Source: Prevotella sp. CAG:1320 (GTDB taxonomy: Bacteria > Bacteroidota > Bacteroidia > Bacteroidales > Bacteroidaceae). Taken from it: DNA of 41,570 bases. A program made the position numbers and the translations under genes. Position 1 is the stretch's first letter; the number at the start of each line of letters is the position of its first letter. Below, piece after piece: positions 16,766 through 25,032 of this stretch. The notes under the pieces were generated by a model. That model did no database searches and was not told where the DNA came from. It worked only from the letters and a program-made list of their open reading frames with translations. The stretch covers positions 1 through 41,570 of the forward strand of contig FR882153.1 of the NCBI GenBank assembly GCA_000435635.1. Direction: 5' to 3'.

Positions 16766-16867
16766 TGTAGAGACGCATTCTTGCGTCTCAGCAAACCGCC
16801 AGGCCTCCACAAGTGGCGATTTTATTCAGCCATCTTGCTTGCCGAGACGCGAAAACGCGTCTCTACA
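16766..16867. mobile_element. 102-bp palindromic MITE-like element, second copy
   Basis: The left arm TGTAGAGACGCATTCTTGCG at 16766-16785 is identical to the copy at 6965. The right arm (16844-16867) has diverged at its centre but keeps GAGACGC...GCGTCTCTACA. Length is exactly 102 bp in both copies. The internal 54 bp align without gaps and share CATCTTGCTTGCC or ATCTTGCTTGCC next to the right arm. Remnants of the flanking motif (TATCGAACTAA) follow at 16870. Confidence 0.7.
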
Positions 16868-16913
16868 TTTATCGAACTAATATGATTGTGCGCTTTTTTA
16901 TTCTATTTTGCGC

Positions 16914-17048
16914 TCATTTTCCAGGGCTTCGGTCTTTTCCTTGAGCTATTAATCTTCTCCATGGGATGAGGTCTAAGACACCCAGCGCGACTAATATAGC
17001 GTACACAAATACTAGTCTTATCAGGAAATAATTGATATATTTTTTCAT
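16914..17048 (-). CDS. Predicted 44-aa small membrane protein
   Basis: The minus-strand ORF starts MKKYINYFLIRLVFVYAILV, continues ALGVLDLIPWRRLIAQGKDR and ends SPGK. Lys-rich N-terminus, one hydrophobic span (about residues 7-28) and a basic C-terminal tail: a clean membrane-anchored small protein. A TATCTTTG box (17083-17076 on the minus strand) lies about 27 nt upstream, and the leader is AT-rich. No family recognised. It lies next to the palindromic element and in front of the xylan operon terminator. Confidence 0.5.
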   Translation of the reverse strand: MKKYINYFLIRLVFVYAILVALGVLDLIPWRRLIAQGKDRSPGK

Positions 17049-17075
17049 GTTAATCTTGTTTATGCTTGGCAATTG

Positions 17076-17083
17076 CAAAGATA
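17076..17083 (-). promoter_or_regulatory. -7 box for the 44-aa protein gene
   Basis: TATCTTTG on the minus strand fits TAnnTTTG. No clear TTTG is seen at the ideal -33 distance. The DNA from here to 17250 is AT-rich, contains two similar TTATGAG..AAAA.GATATTT segments at about 17112 and 17152, and has no gene that I can support. Confidence 0.45.
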
Positions 17084-17252
17084 TGTATTTTTCTGAAAAC
17101 AGATATTGAGTTATGAGATAAAATGATATTTTATTAAATATAATTTTACTTTATGAGCAAAACGATATTTATTTTTAATGCCCACTCTACAATTTGTTGA
17201 TAGGTTTGCTTTGATGGCTTTGTCGCTCACTACGACGAATCTGTGGCGGAAT

Positions 17253-17296
17253 GATATAAAAAACTTGGCAAAGGACGGCTAGCGTCCTTTGCCAAG
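17253..17296 (-). terminator. Rho-independent terminator of the xynD-xynA-xynB operon
   Basis: Perfect 14-bp stem (CTTGGCAAAGGACG at 17264-17277 and its complement at 17283-17296, 5-nt loop). On the minus strand it is followed by TTTTTTATATC. It lies about 60 nt past the GH43 stop. Confidence 0.88.
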
Positions 17297-17358
17297 GGTA
17301 ATCGTAAGACCAAGTCACATAATGTATGTCTATGAGGATATGGGCTTGGCCTCTGGCT

Positions 17359-18321
17359 TTATTCGCTCTTCATGGTTAAGATTTTTCCATTCTCGTCGTA
17401 GGTGAGGGGCATCACCTTGAGGCTGCGCAGCCATGTCTTGTCATTGCTGGGCACGCAGTCGTGGTGGAAGAGATACCACTGGCCTTTGTATTCCGTGATA
17501 CAATGGTGAGTGGTCCAGCCCACTACCGGCTCCAGTATCACGCCCTGGTAGGTGAAGGGACCATAGGGATTGTCGCCCACGGCATAGCAGAGCAGGTGGG
17601 AGTCACCCGTGCTGTAGCTAAAGTAGTATTTGCCCTGGTACTTGTGCATCCAGCTGGCCTCGAAGAAACGATGGGGATCGTCCGCCGTCAAAGGCTTTCC
17701 TTCCTCGTCCACAATCAACAAGGCCTTGGGCGCCTCGGCGAATTGCAGCATGTCGGGAGCCATCAAGGCCACCCTGGAAGGCAACGCGGGCTCCTTGCCT
17801 GTGGGCAGATACTCGTCCTTGAGCATCTTGTTGTCCTTGTACCACTGCAACTGGCCGCCCCAGATACCACCAAAGTAGGTGTAAATCTTGCCGTCATCGT
17901 CCTTGAACACACAAGGATCTATGGAGTAGGAACCGCGGATGGGGTCGGGCAGAGGCTTGAATGGGCCTTCGGGTCTATCGGCTATAGCCACGCCCAAGCG
18001 CATGCAACCATTATAGTCCTTGCCGCTGAACACCAGGTAATACTTGCCGTTCAGCTCCACGATATCGCTGTCCCACAGCTGTTTCTCACACCAGGCAACG
18101 TCTTCCACGCCAAATATCTTGCCATGGTCGGTTACCTCGCCGTTCATTACGTCATCGAGAGACAGCACGTGGTAGTCTTTCATCTGGAAATGTCCGCCGT
18201 CATCGTCGAAACTCTCACCGCTATCCCAGTCATGGGAAGGATAGATGTAGAGACGGTCACCAAATACATGAGCTGAGGGGTCAGCCATGTAGTCTTGAGG
18301 GAATAGATATCTTGCTTTCAT
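17359..18321 (-). CDS. xynB: GH43 beta-xylosidase/exo-xylanase (XynB-like)
   Basis: 320 aa, no signal peptide, so cytoplasmic. Expected to split imported xylo-oligosaccharides or remove arabinose. The five-bladed GH43 catalytic residues can be placed: base Asp14 in YMADPSAHVFGDRLYIY, pKa-modulating Asp at about 133 in SYSIDPCVF, and acid Glu at about 219 in FFEASWMHKYQGKYYFSYS. HHCITEYKGQWYLFHHD near the C-terminus is the metal/His region of the family. It ends without an accessory domain. Last gene of the operon, 12 nt after the GH10 gene and before a strong terminator. The gene name follows the P. bryantii xylan cluster, whose order is the same. Substrate preference (xylose versus arabinose) is not decided by sequence alone. 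Confidence 0.92.
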   Translation of the reverse strand: MKARYLFPQDYMADPSAHVFGDRLYIYPSHDWDSGESFDDDGGHFQMKDYHVLSLDDVMNGEVTDHGKIFGVEDVAWCEKQLWDSDIVELNGKYYLVFSGKDYNGCMRLGVAIADRPEGPFKPLPDPIRGSYSIDPCVFKDDDGKIYTYFGGIWGGQLQWYKDNKMLKDEYLPTGKEPALPSRVALMAPDMLQFAEAPKALLIVDEEGKPLTADDPHRFFEASWMHKYQGKYYFSYSTGDSHLLCYAVGDNPYGPFTYQGVILEPVVGWTTHHCITEYKGQWYLFHHDCVPSNDKTWLRSLKVMPLTYDENGKILTMKSE

Positions 18322-18333
18322 AGATGTTATGGT

Positions 18334-19443
18334 TTATTTTTCTTCTTCAAACAGTTTGATGATTTCTTTCACTACAGGCTTTACTTTTCCCTTGCGGTCT
18401 ATGAGCAAAGGATAGTTGGTTCTGCCCCTTACGGGGAAGCCGTTGAGCCAGCTCTCGCCATCGCTTACGCCCCACCAGGTCACACGCAAGATGTTGTCGG
18501 CATACTTCTTGTAAATCTTGAAGTGCTCCAACACGCGGGCGTTGAATTTCTCCTCTACCTCTTTGGGCAACTTCTTGGTGTAGGGGTTGTATTTTGCCTG
18601 CAACTCATAGTTGTTGCTGATGTCCGCGCCGCTGAAGCCTTCGGGGTTGGGCAGCACGTTGATGTCCAGCTCTGTTACCATCACCTTCACACCAGCGTTG
18701 ATGAAAGCCTGGATGCTCTTCTCGTATTCTGCCATGTCGGGATAGTCGAGTCCGTTGTGGCTCTGCATGCCCACCGCGTCGATGCGGCAACCAGCTGCCT
18801 TCAGTCTCTTGATGAGTTTCACCACGGCCTCACGCTTCTTGGGGTTGGACATGGAATAGTCGTTGTAATAAAGCTCTGCGTTTGGATCTGCTTCGTGGGC
18901 GAATTTAAACGCCAATTCGAAATACTCGGGGCCTATGCCGCGATACCAGGGGCTGGGCCTGTAGTCTCCGTTGTCGAGGAAAGCTTCGTTGATGACATCC
19001 CATCCCTTAATCTTTCCCTTGTAGCGGCCTACCACGGTGTGGATATAGTCACGCATGCGCTTGATGAGCACTTCCCTATTGGGCAGCTTTCCGTTTTCGT
19101 CTTTGAACATCCAGCGGGCGGCCTGGCTATGCCAAAGCAACGTGTGTCCAGTGACAGTTATGTTGTTGTCAATGCCAAACTGCACGAATTTATCGGCCTC
19201 ATCCCAGTTCCATACGCCCTCGCTGGGGGATAGGCTCTCGGGTTTCATGCAGTTTTCCGCCACGATAGCGTTGAATTGTTCCTTTACCAATTCCACTTCC
19301 TTGGTGTTGGTGCCATTGATGTGGCTGGAGTTAAGGGCAGTTCCTATGAGGAAATACTTGCCCACTACATCCTTGAGTCCTTGTCCCCACATGGGAGATA
19401 TGGCCAAAAGGCATAAGCCTAAAGTCACGAAAGTTTTTTTCAT
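18334..19443 (-). CDS. xynA: GH10 endo-1,4-beta-xylanase (XynA-like)
   Basis: 369 aa. Signal peptide MKKTFVTLGLCLLAISPMWGQ, with no lipobox, so it is periplasmic or secreted. A single GH10 TIM barrel without a carbohydrate-binding module. The acid/base Glu lies in GWDVINEAFLD (about residue 151) and the nucleophile in VMVTELDINVLP (about residue 257). Family landmarks NCMKPES, TGHTLLWHSQ, YYNDYSM and GMQSHNGLDYP are also present. It cuts internal bonds of xylan or large xylo-oligosaccharides. It sits between symporter and xylosidase (gaps of 19 and 12 nt), so one mRNA is likely. Confidence 0.96.
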   Translation of the reverse strand: MKKTFVTLGLCLLAISPMWGQGLKDVVGKYFLIGTALNSSHINGTNTKEVELVKEQFNAIVAENCMKPESLSPSEGVWNWDEADKFVQFGIDNNITVTGHTLLWHSQAARWMFKDENGKLPNREVLIKRMRDYIHTVVGRYKGKIKGWDVINEAFLDNGDYRPSPWYRGIGPEYFELAFKFAHEADPNAELYYNDYSMSNPKKREAVVKLIKRLKAAGCRIDAVGMQSHNGLDYPDMAEYEKSIQAFINAGVKVMVTELDINVLPNPEGFSGADISNNYELQAKYNPYTKKLPKEVEEKFNARVLEHFKIYKKYADNILRVTWWGVSDGESWLNGFPVRGRTNYPLLIDRKGKVKPVVKEIIKLFEEEK

Positions 19444-19462
19444 AATGCGTAATTGTTATAGG

Positions 19463-20884
19463 TTAGTTGGATCTTTTTTCTATTTCGCGGTTGATTTTAT
19501 CGATGACTTCGTCGGTTAGCTCATACTTGGATATGATAAACATGGCCAGCAAGAGCAACAAGGCGGGTATGACGCATACCAACCAAAGTATGCCTTGCTC
19601 GGCAAACAATGTCTGCGTAGGTACTTTCGGGTTGAATTGTACATAGGCCAGAACCAAGCCTGGAACCACTCCGCCCAAAGCCATACCTGCTTTGTAGAAG
19701 ATGCCCGTCAACGCATTGACGATACCGGATATGCGTCGGCCAGAGGTGTATTCACCATAAGAGATGACTTCTGGTATCAATGCCCACATATATCCAGTTG
19801 CCACGATGACACCAGTGGATTTGATGAATTGCGCTACATATACAATCCACAGATGCGATTTAAGCGATGGAACCATGGAAACGATATAGAGGATAATCAT
19901 GCCCAGGATGGCGATGGAAAGGAATATGTTGAACATGCCTCGCTTGCCTACCGCACGCTTGATGGCGGGAACCATCGGCATGAAGATAAAGGCGGGAATG
20001 GAACCCAATCCCATGAAGATGGCCAATTGGTCGGAGGTGGCAGCCATATTATAGGTCATATAATAAGAACCGGCGGCATTGCCCACGGACATCATGGCAA
20101 AGGCCGTGATGAAGAAGAAAGCGATGATGCGTAAGGGGCGATTGCGAACGAATTCTTGCCAAAGGTCACTTACCTTGACATTGGCAGTCTCCTTGGCATC
20201 CATCACCACGCGCTCTTTGGTCTGGGAGAAGCAGAAGAGCAGGAGGAGGAAACCCACAACGGCATAGATGGCCATGGTGATAAACCAAGCGGAACTTGCC
20301 TCGGGCGTATTGATAATGCCTTCTCCATTGGCATCCTTAGGCGCGAAGAAGTCTACCACGATAGGTATACCAGACGCTACGGCCAATCCGCCAAGGTTGG
20401 CCAAGAACATACGCACGGAGGTGAGGATGGTGATTTCGTTGGTGTCTCTTGTCAAAGAGGAGTTTAACGCTCCGTAAGGAACATTAATCAAAGTGTAGCA
20501 CATCGACATACCCACGTAGGAAACGTAGGCGTATAGCAATGAGCCAGAGAAGCCATCCCAGAAACAAAGAATGGCGAAAGCAGTCAATGGAATACCGCCC
20601 AACACCAAGTAGGAACGGTATTTACCCAAGCGAGGGTTATGCTTGTCAACGAACGTACCCACCAAGGGATCCCATAAAACATCAATCAGGCGTACCACCA
20701 AGAACATCGTGGCGGCGGCACCCGCATCTAGACCATATACGTTGGTGTAGAAGAACAGCAAATACATGCTGATCGTTTGGTAGATTAGGTTTTGCGCCAA
20801 GTCTCCGCTTCCGAATCCTATGCGCTGCAACCAATTGAGGCGATAGAAGCCAGCCTCTTCCTGTTTGGTTGATTTGTTGCTCAT
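19463..20884 (-). CDS. xynD: GPH-family sugar/cation symporter (XynD-like)
   Basis: 473 aa, about 12 transmembrane segments. Imports glycosides, here probably xylo-oligosaccharides, with Na+ or H+. The family features are clear: N-terminal RIGFGSGDLAQNLIYQTISMYLLFFY, LWDPLVGTFVDKHNPRLGKYRSYLVLGG, YTLINVPYGALNSSLTRD and C-terminal GYMWALIPEVISYGEYTSGRRISGIVNA. First gene of the minus-strand xylan operon; the ATG lies at the edge of the 220-bp regulatory interval shared with the divergent sensor-regulator gene. In P. bryantii the equivalent gene is called xynD. Confidence 0.94.
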   Translation of the reverse strand: MSNKSTKQEEAGFYRLNWLQRIGFGSGDLAQNLIYQTISMYLLFFYTNVYGLDAGAAATMFLVVRLIDVLWDPLVGTFVDKHNPRLGKYRSYLVLGGIPLTAFAILCFWDGFSGSLLYAYVSYVGMSMCYTLINVPYGALNSSLTRDTNEITILTSVRMFLANLGGLAVASGIPIVVDFFAPKDANGEGIINTPEASSAWFITMAIYAVVGFLLLLFCFSQTKERVVMDAKETANVKVSDLWQEFVRNRPLRIIAFFFITAFAMMSVGNAAGSYYMTYNMAATSDQLAIFMGLGSIPAFIFMPMVPAIKRAVGKRGMFNIFLSIAILGMIILYIVSMVPSLKSHLWIVYVAQFIKSTGVIVATGYMWALIPEVISYGEYTSGRRISGIVNALTGIFYKAGMALGGVVPGLVLAYVQFNPKVPTQTLFAEQGILWLVCVIPALLLLLAMFIISKYELTDEVIDKINREIEKRSN

Positions 20885-20929
20885 ATTTACTTGCTTTTCA
20901 GAATTTAAGGTAAAAAGTTAAGGATGTTG

Positions 20930-20964
20930 CAAATTTACGCATATATTTTTAATTTACGGGCAAA
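20930..20964 (-). promoter_or_regulatory. Probable promoter of the xynD operon
   Basis: On the minus strand, TTTG (20964-20961) and TAAATTTG (20937-20930) are separated by 23 bp. The spacing is a little longer than the usual 19-21 bp, as might suit an activator-dependent promoter. The regulator would bind upstream, between here and 21045. Confidence 0.5.
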
Positions 20965-21044
20965 AAATCGTAGCTGATACTTTTCTATTTGTTTCATAAA
21001 TGCTTTTTCTAGGCGAAAAATTCTTTTTTTAAAATCTCATTCAC

Positions 21045-21052
21045 TAATTTTG
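21045..21052 (+). promoter_or_regulatory. -7 box of the xynR-xynF-GH35 unit
   Basis: TAATTTTG fits the consensus and lies 44 nt before the ATG at 21096. A T-rich run stands where the TTTG box would be. Confidence 0.5.
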
Positions 21053-21095
21053 CATCTGTGAGACTTACGCTATGAAACCAATCGCCTAAGCAGTG

Positions 21096-24000
21096 ATGTT
21101 GACCATGAACTTGAGGAAATCTTATTATATATTTATAGGTATAGCCTGCCTGTTGGCAAGCTTGCTCGTCTATGCGGACAATGGTAAGCTGTTTCATTCC
21201 GATAAGCTTTCAAGCTCGCTTATCAATTGCGTGGTTCAAGATCGTTATGGTTTTATATGGGTGGGGACAGATTTTGGCTTGAGCCGCTTTGACGGTTATC
21301 GTTTTGTCAACTATCGGCACGACAAAAACGACACCACCTCAATACTGGACAATATCATCACGGAATTCCATGTAGACAAGCAAGGACGTTTGTGGATAGG
21401 TTCGGCCAAAGGACTCATGCGCTACGATTACCATGGCAATTGTTTTGTGCGCTATCCTTTCCCCGACAATCGCTCACCCCGTGTCTATTCCATCATTGAG
21501 AACAGGAAAGGCGACGTGTTGATAGGTAGTGCGGGTTATGGACTTTATTCTGTGCGCAAAGGCACAGATTATCTGAGAAGAGAGAAAGAATATTGCCCCA
21601 AGGACTCGAACTTATTTTATACCCACATCTTTGAGGATACGCATGGAGACCTGTGGCAGGGCAGTCATTTGCCCATATTTTACCGATTCCATCGGCAAAA
21701 CGGCAAGATGCTCATCACTCCTTACGATTCTCCAAAAGGAGCTCCCGTCGCTTTTTTCCAGCAACGTAGCAACGCCTTGATGATAGTTTGCATGCATGGC
21801 ATACTCTATTATGATTTCCCTACGGGTAAGTTATTGGACGCGGGCTATGACTTTGGGCGTTATGAGGAGGTGACTATCAACAGCGCCACCTTCGACCATT
21901 TGGGTAATCTTTATCTGGGCACTTCGGAAAGTGGGGTGCTTTGGGCTCCTAACGGCAGTAAGTCCATTGTCCCTTATGTTAACCAAAACGAGCAGCGTTT
22001 CAGCCTAGCGAACTCGTGGGTCAACGATATCATTGAGGACAAAGACAACAACCTTTGGATAGCCTGTTACAAGAAAGGGCTCTATCTCATCAACAACCAA
22101 GAGCAGGCTTTCAACAGCTGGAACTTCTCGGGACAAAATTACGTGATAGGCAGCAGTGTCTCTTCTTTGGTCAGCGATGAGGCGGGTTATACATGGTGCA
22201 CGGTGCAAAACAGCGGCGTTTTCCAGTTTGACCCAGATGGAAAGATAGTGAGCCATCCCGCCTCGCCCGCGGGAACCAGCTATATCTATAAAGACAAGAA
22301 AGGTAATTACTGGATAGGAACCAGCAATGGCCTTTACAGCTATCAACCGCACACTGGCACTTATCAGCAGAAATTGAGATTTGCCAGTGAAGGAGGTTTC
22401 TATTGCATGACAGAAGACGAAGAAGGCAAACTCTATATTTCTGTTTACAGCAAAGGCCTCTATATCTATGACACCCAAACGGGTGACGTGAAGATATTGA
22501 GTAGCTCGATGCGCTCCAACAAGGGAGCGCTCTGCAATGACTGGATACGCGCCATGATGTTTGACAGTGAAGGGTTGTTGTGGATAGGAACCAGCAATGG
22601 CGTTTCCTGTTTGGATACCAAGACTTACTCTTTCCGTACCTTTGGCTGGAATTATATTTTGCCCCAGACCCAGGTTAACTGCCTCTGCGAAGACAATGAG
22701 GGTAATATCATCATAGGAGCCAGTGAGGGTCTCTATCGCTTCCAAGTGAAGGAAAACACCCTGAAGGCTTTTCCCAATTCGGAAAAACTGGCCACTATGC
22801 CTATCTGCGGTATCGTGAAAGACAAACAAGGAGATATCTGGATAAGCACTACCAAGGGAATATGGTATTATGATTCCGCAAACGCCCAATTCATCGGGCA
22901 TGTGAGCGGTAATGGATTACGTTCTCCAGAATGTGTGATGGGTGCTGTGGTAAGTTGGCCTGACGATAAAATCGCCATAGGAACTACAGATGGTATTACC
23001 GTCTTTTATCCCAACCAGGTGAAAAACCAGAATGTGGAGATGGGAAAGGTATATCTCACCAATTTCATCGTGGATGGCAAGAGCATTGATTTCATGAAGG
23101 AGGAATTTTCCGTGCCTTATTCCCAAAACTCCTTCTCGTTGGAATTCTCTATGCTTAACTACAAGAACGACGAGGATATCATTTTCCAGTATCGTATCAA
23201 TGGCAGTGATTGGCTATCCACTAATGAAGGCAATAACTCCATTTCTTTCACGAAGCTGGCGCCAGGCTATTATAGCATAGAGGTGAGAGCCACCAACAAT
23301 GGAGTCTATTCCGAAGACACCACTATCATTCCTGTCAGGGTATTGGCACCATGGTATGCCACCACTTGGGCCTATATGTTCTATATCGCCATCATAGGAG
23401 GAATCGTGGCGGCTGGCATCTGGAGTTATGAGAAACACAGACGCATAGACATGGAAGAACAAAAGATGCGTTTTCTCATCAACGCCACCCATGACATCCG
23501 TTCTCCGTTAACCCTTATCATGGGGCCATTGGAAAAGTTGCGGGGCAGACTGACAGATCCTGAAAGCAAACAGGACATAGACACCATAGACAGAAACGCC
23601 CACCGTTTGCTGTTGTTGGTGAACCAGATATTGGATGAGCGCAAGATAGACAAGAACCAGATGAGGCTGCATTGTGAGGAGACTGACCTGGTGCTGTTTA
23701 TCCATGACATCATGAATCTCTACTCATTCCAGGCACAGGAGCGGAATATTCACATGAGATTGTGGGTAGACGGCGTGGATATCAGTACCCAGTCGAAGCC
23801 CAGGGCAATAAAGGCATGGATAGATCATACCCACTTTGACAAGGTGATAGCGAACCTGATAGGCAACGCCATGAAATATACCTTCACCAATGGCAGCATC
23901 GATGTCTATATCACTTCCAATAAGCGAGAGACGGAAATCAGGATTATAGACACGGGCGAAGGATTTAGGGACGAAAGTACGGACAAGCTCTTCGAACGTT

Positions 24001-25013
24001 TCTACCAGGGAAAGGTGGATGATATCTTCCAGAAAGAAGGGACGGGAATAGGACTCAACTTGAGCCGTTCTATCGTTCAGTTGCATGGAGGAAAGATAAA
24101 AGCCTACAACCGCTTGGATGGCAAGCGAGGGGCTTGTCTGCAAATCAACCTTCCATTAGGTAAAGACCACTTGAAGCCCGAGCAAATAGTGGTTCGTGAT
24201 GACGAGAATGGAGTGGCGGACGAAAAGAAATCACAAGGCAACCGCAATTTGAGAGTGCTGTTAGTGGATGACGATTTCGAAATCGTGCGCTATATCAAGA
24301 ATGAGTTGAGCACATGGTATAAGTTTGATTACGCTCCCAATGGCAAGGAGGCCTTGAAGAAATTGCTGGAAGGGAAATATGACATTATCGTAAGTGATAT
24401 CATCATGCCCGAAATGGATGGTCTCAGCTTGTTGAAGCAGGTGAAAAGGAATCCCAATATTTGTGAAATTCCTGTCATTTTGCTCACCAGCAAGAATGAG
24501 GTGGAAAGCAGGTTGGAGGGATTGCAGAAAGGAGCGGACGCTTATCTTTCAAAGCCTTTCAATATGCGGGAATTGCATGTGCTTATCGATAATCTGGTAG
24601 ATAATGTGCGCAGGCTGAGAGGAAAGTTCTCCGGTGCGCAGAAGCAGGAAGAGAAGTTGGAACATGTAGAGCTAAAGGGCAACAATGACCAGCTCATGGA
24701 ACGTATCATGAAATGTTTGAACGAGAATTTGAGCAATCCCGATTTCAACGTGGAGCAACTTATCAAGGAAGTCGGAATCAGCCGTGCCCACTTGCATCGC
24801 AAGATGAAAGAGATTACCGGCATCTCCACGGGAGAGTTTATACGTAACTTGAGATTGGAACAAGCCGCAAGGCTCATACGTGAAGGAACTGTCAACGTGA
24901 CCCAAGTGGCTTATGCCGTAGGTTTCAGCAATCAAGCACACTTCTCTACCGTGTTCAAGAAACATTTCGGTGTTCCTCCGAGCGAGTATGCCGAGAAGCA
25001 TAGAGAAACCTAA
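21096..25013 (+). CDS. xynR: Hybrid two-component system regulator of xylan genes (XynR-like)
   Basis: About 1305 aa; a GTG one codon earlier or the ATG at 21105 are alternatives. One protein combines sensor, kinase, receiver and DNA-binding parts. After the signal/anchor (about residues 8-28) come periplasmic beta-propeller repeats (about 35-670) with recurrent GxIWVGTDFGL, LWIGSAKGLMRY and LWIGTSNGVSCL blocks. Then a Y_Y_Y domain (about 680-745) and a membrane span (about 755-778) follow. The histidine kinase has its phospho-His in INATHDIRSPLTLI (about 798), N box NLIGNAMKYT and G box GTGIGLNLSRSIVQLHGG. The receiver (about 1050-1165) has LLVDDD and acceptor Asp in SDIIMPEMDG. The C-terminal AraC-type helix-turn-helix reads QVAYAVGFSNQAHFSTVFKKHFG. 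It would sense xylan fragments and activate both arms of the cluster. Confidence 0.95.
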   Translation: MLTMNLRKSYYIFIGIACLLASLLVYADNGKLFHSDKLSSSLINCVVQDRYGFIWVGTDFGLSRFDGYRFVNYRHDKNDTTSILDNIITEFHVDKQGRLWIGSAKGLMRYDYHGNCFVRYPFPDNRSPRVYSIIENRKGDVLIGSAGYGLYSVRKGTDYLRREKEYCPKDSNLFYTHIFEDTHGDLWQGSHLPIFYRFHRQNGKMLITPYDSPKGAPVAFFQQRSNALMIVCMHGILYYDFPTGKLLDAGYDFGRYEEVTINSATFDHLGNLYLGTSESGVLWAPNGSKSIVPYVNQNEQRFSLANSWVNDIIEDKDNNLWIACYKKGLYLINNQEQAFNSWNFSGQNYVIGSSVSSLVSDEAGYTWCTVQNSGVFQFDPDGKIVSHPASPAGTSYIYKDKKGNYWIGTSNGLYSYQPHTGTYQQKLRFASEGGFYCMTEDEEGKLYISVYSKGLYIYDTQTGDVKILSSSMRSNKGALCNDWIRAMMFDSEGLLWIGTSNGVSCLDTKTYSFRTFGWNYILPQTQVNCLCEDNEGNIIIGASEGLYRFQVKENTLKAFPNSEKLATMPICGIVKDKQGDIWISTTKGIWYYDSANAQFIGHVSGNGLRSPECVMGAVVSWPDDKIAIGTTDGITVFYPNQVKNQNVEMGKVYLTNFIVDGKSIDFMKEEFSVPYSQNSFSLEFSMLNYKNDEDIIFQYRINGSDWLSTNEGNNSISFTKLAPGYYSIEVRATNNGVYSEDTTIIPVRVLAPWYATTWAYMFYIAIIGGIVAAGIWSYEKHRRIDMEEQKMRFLINATHDIRSPLTLIMGPLEKLRGRLTDPESKQDIDTIDRNAHRLLLLVNQILDERKIDKNQMRLHCEETDLVLFIHDIMNLYSFQAQERNIHMRLWVDGVDISTQSKPRAIKAWIDHTHFDKVIANLIGNAMKYTFTNGSIDVYITSNKRETEIRIIDTGEGFRDESTDKLFERFYQGKVDDIFQKEGTGIGLNLSRSIVQLHGGKIKAYNRLDGKRGACLQINLPLGKDHLKPEQIVVRDDENGVADEKKSQGNRNLRVLLVDDDFEIVRYIKNELSTWYKFDYAPNGKEALKKLLEGKYDIIVSDIIMPEMDGLSLLKQVKRNPNICEIPVILLTSKNEVESRLEGLQKGADAYLSKPFNMRELHVLIDNLVDNVRRLRGKFSGAQKQEEKLEHVELKGNNDQLMERIMKCLNENLSNPDFNVEQLIKEVGISRAHLHRKMKEITGISTGEFIRNLRLEQAARLIREGTVNVTQVAYAVGFSNQAHFSTVFKKHFGVPPSEYAEKHRET

Positions 25014-25032
25014 TACCCATAAACATAAAGAC

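Noticed and set aside
24970..25032. A longer alpha-glucuronidase start inside the regulator gene
   Set aside because: The signal peptide begins at the ATG at 25033; the upstream residues are the regulator's 3' end in another frame.
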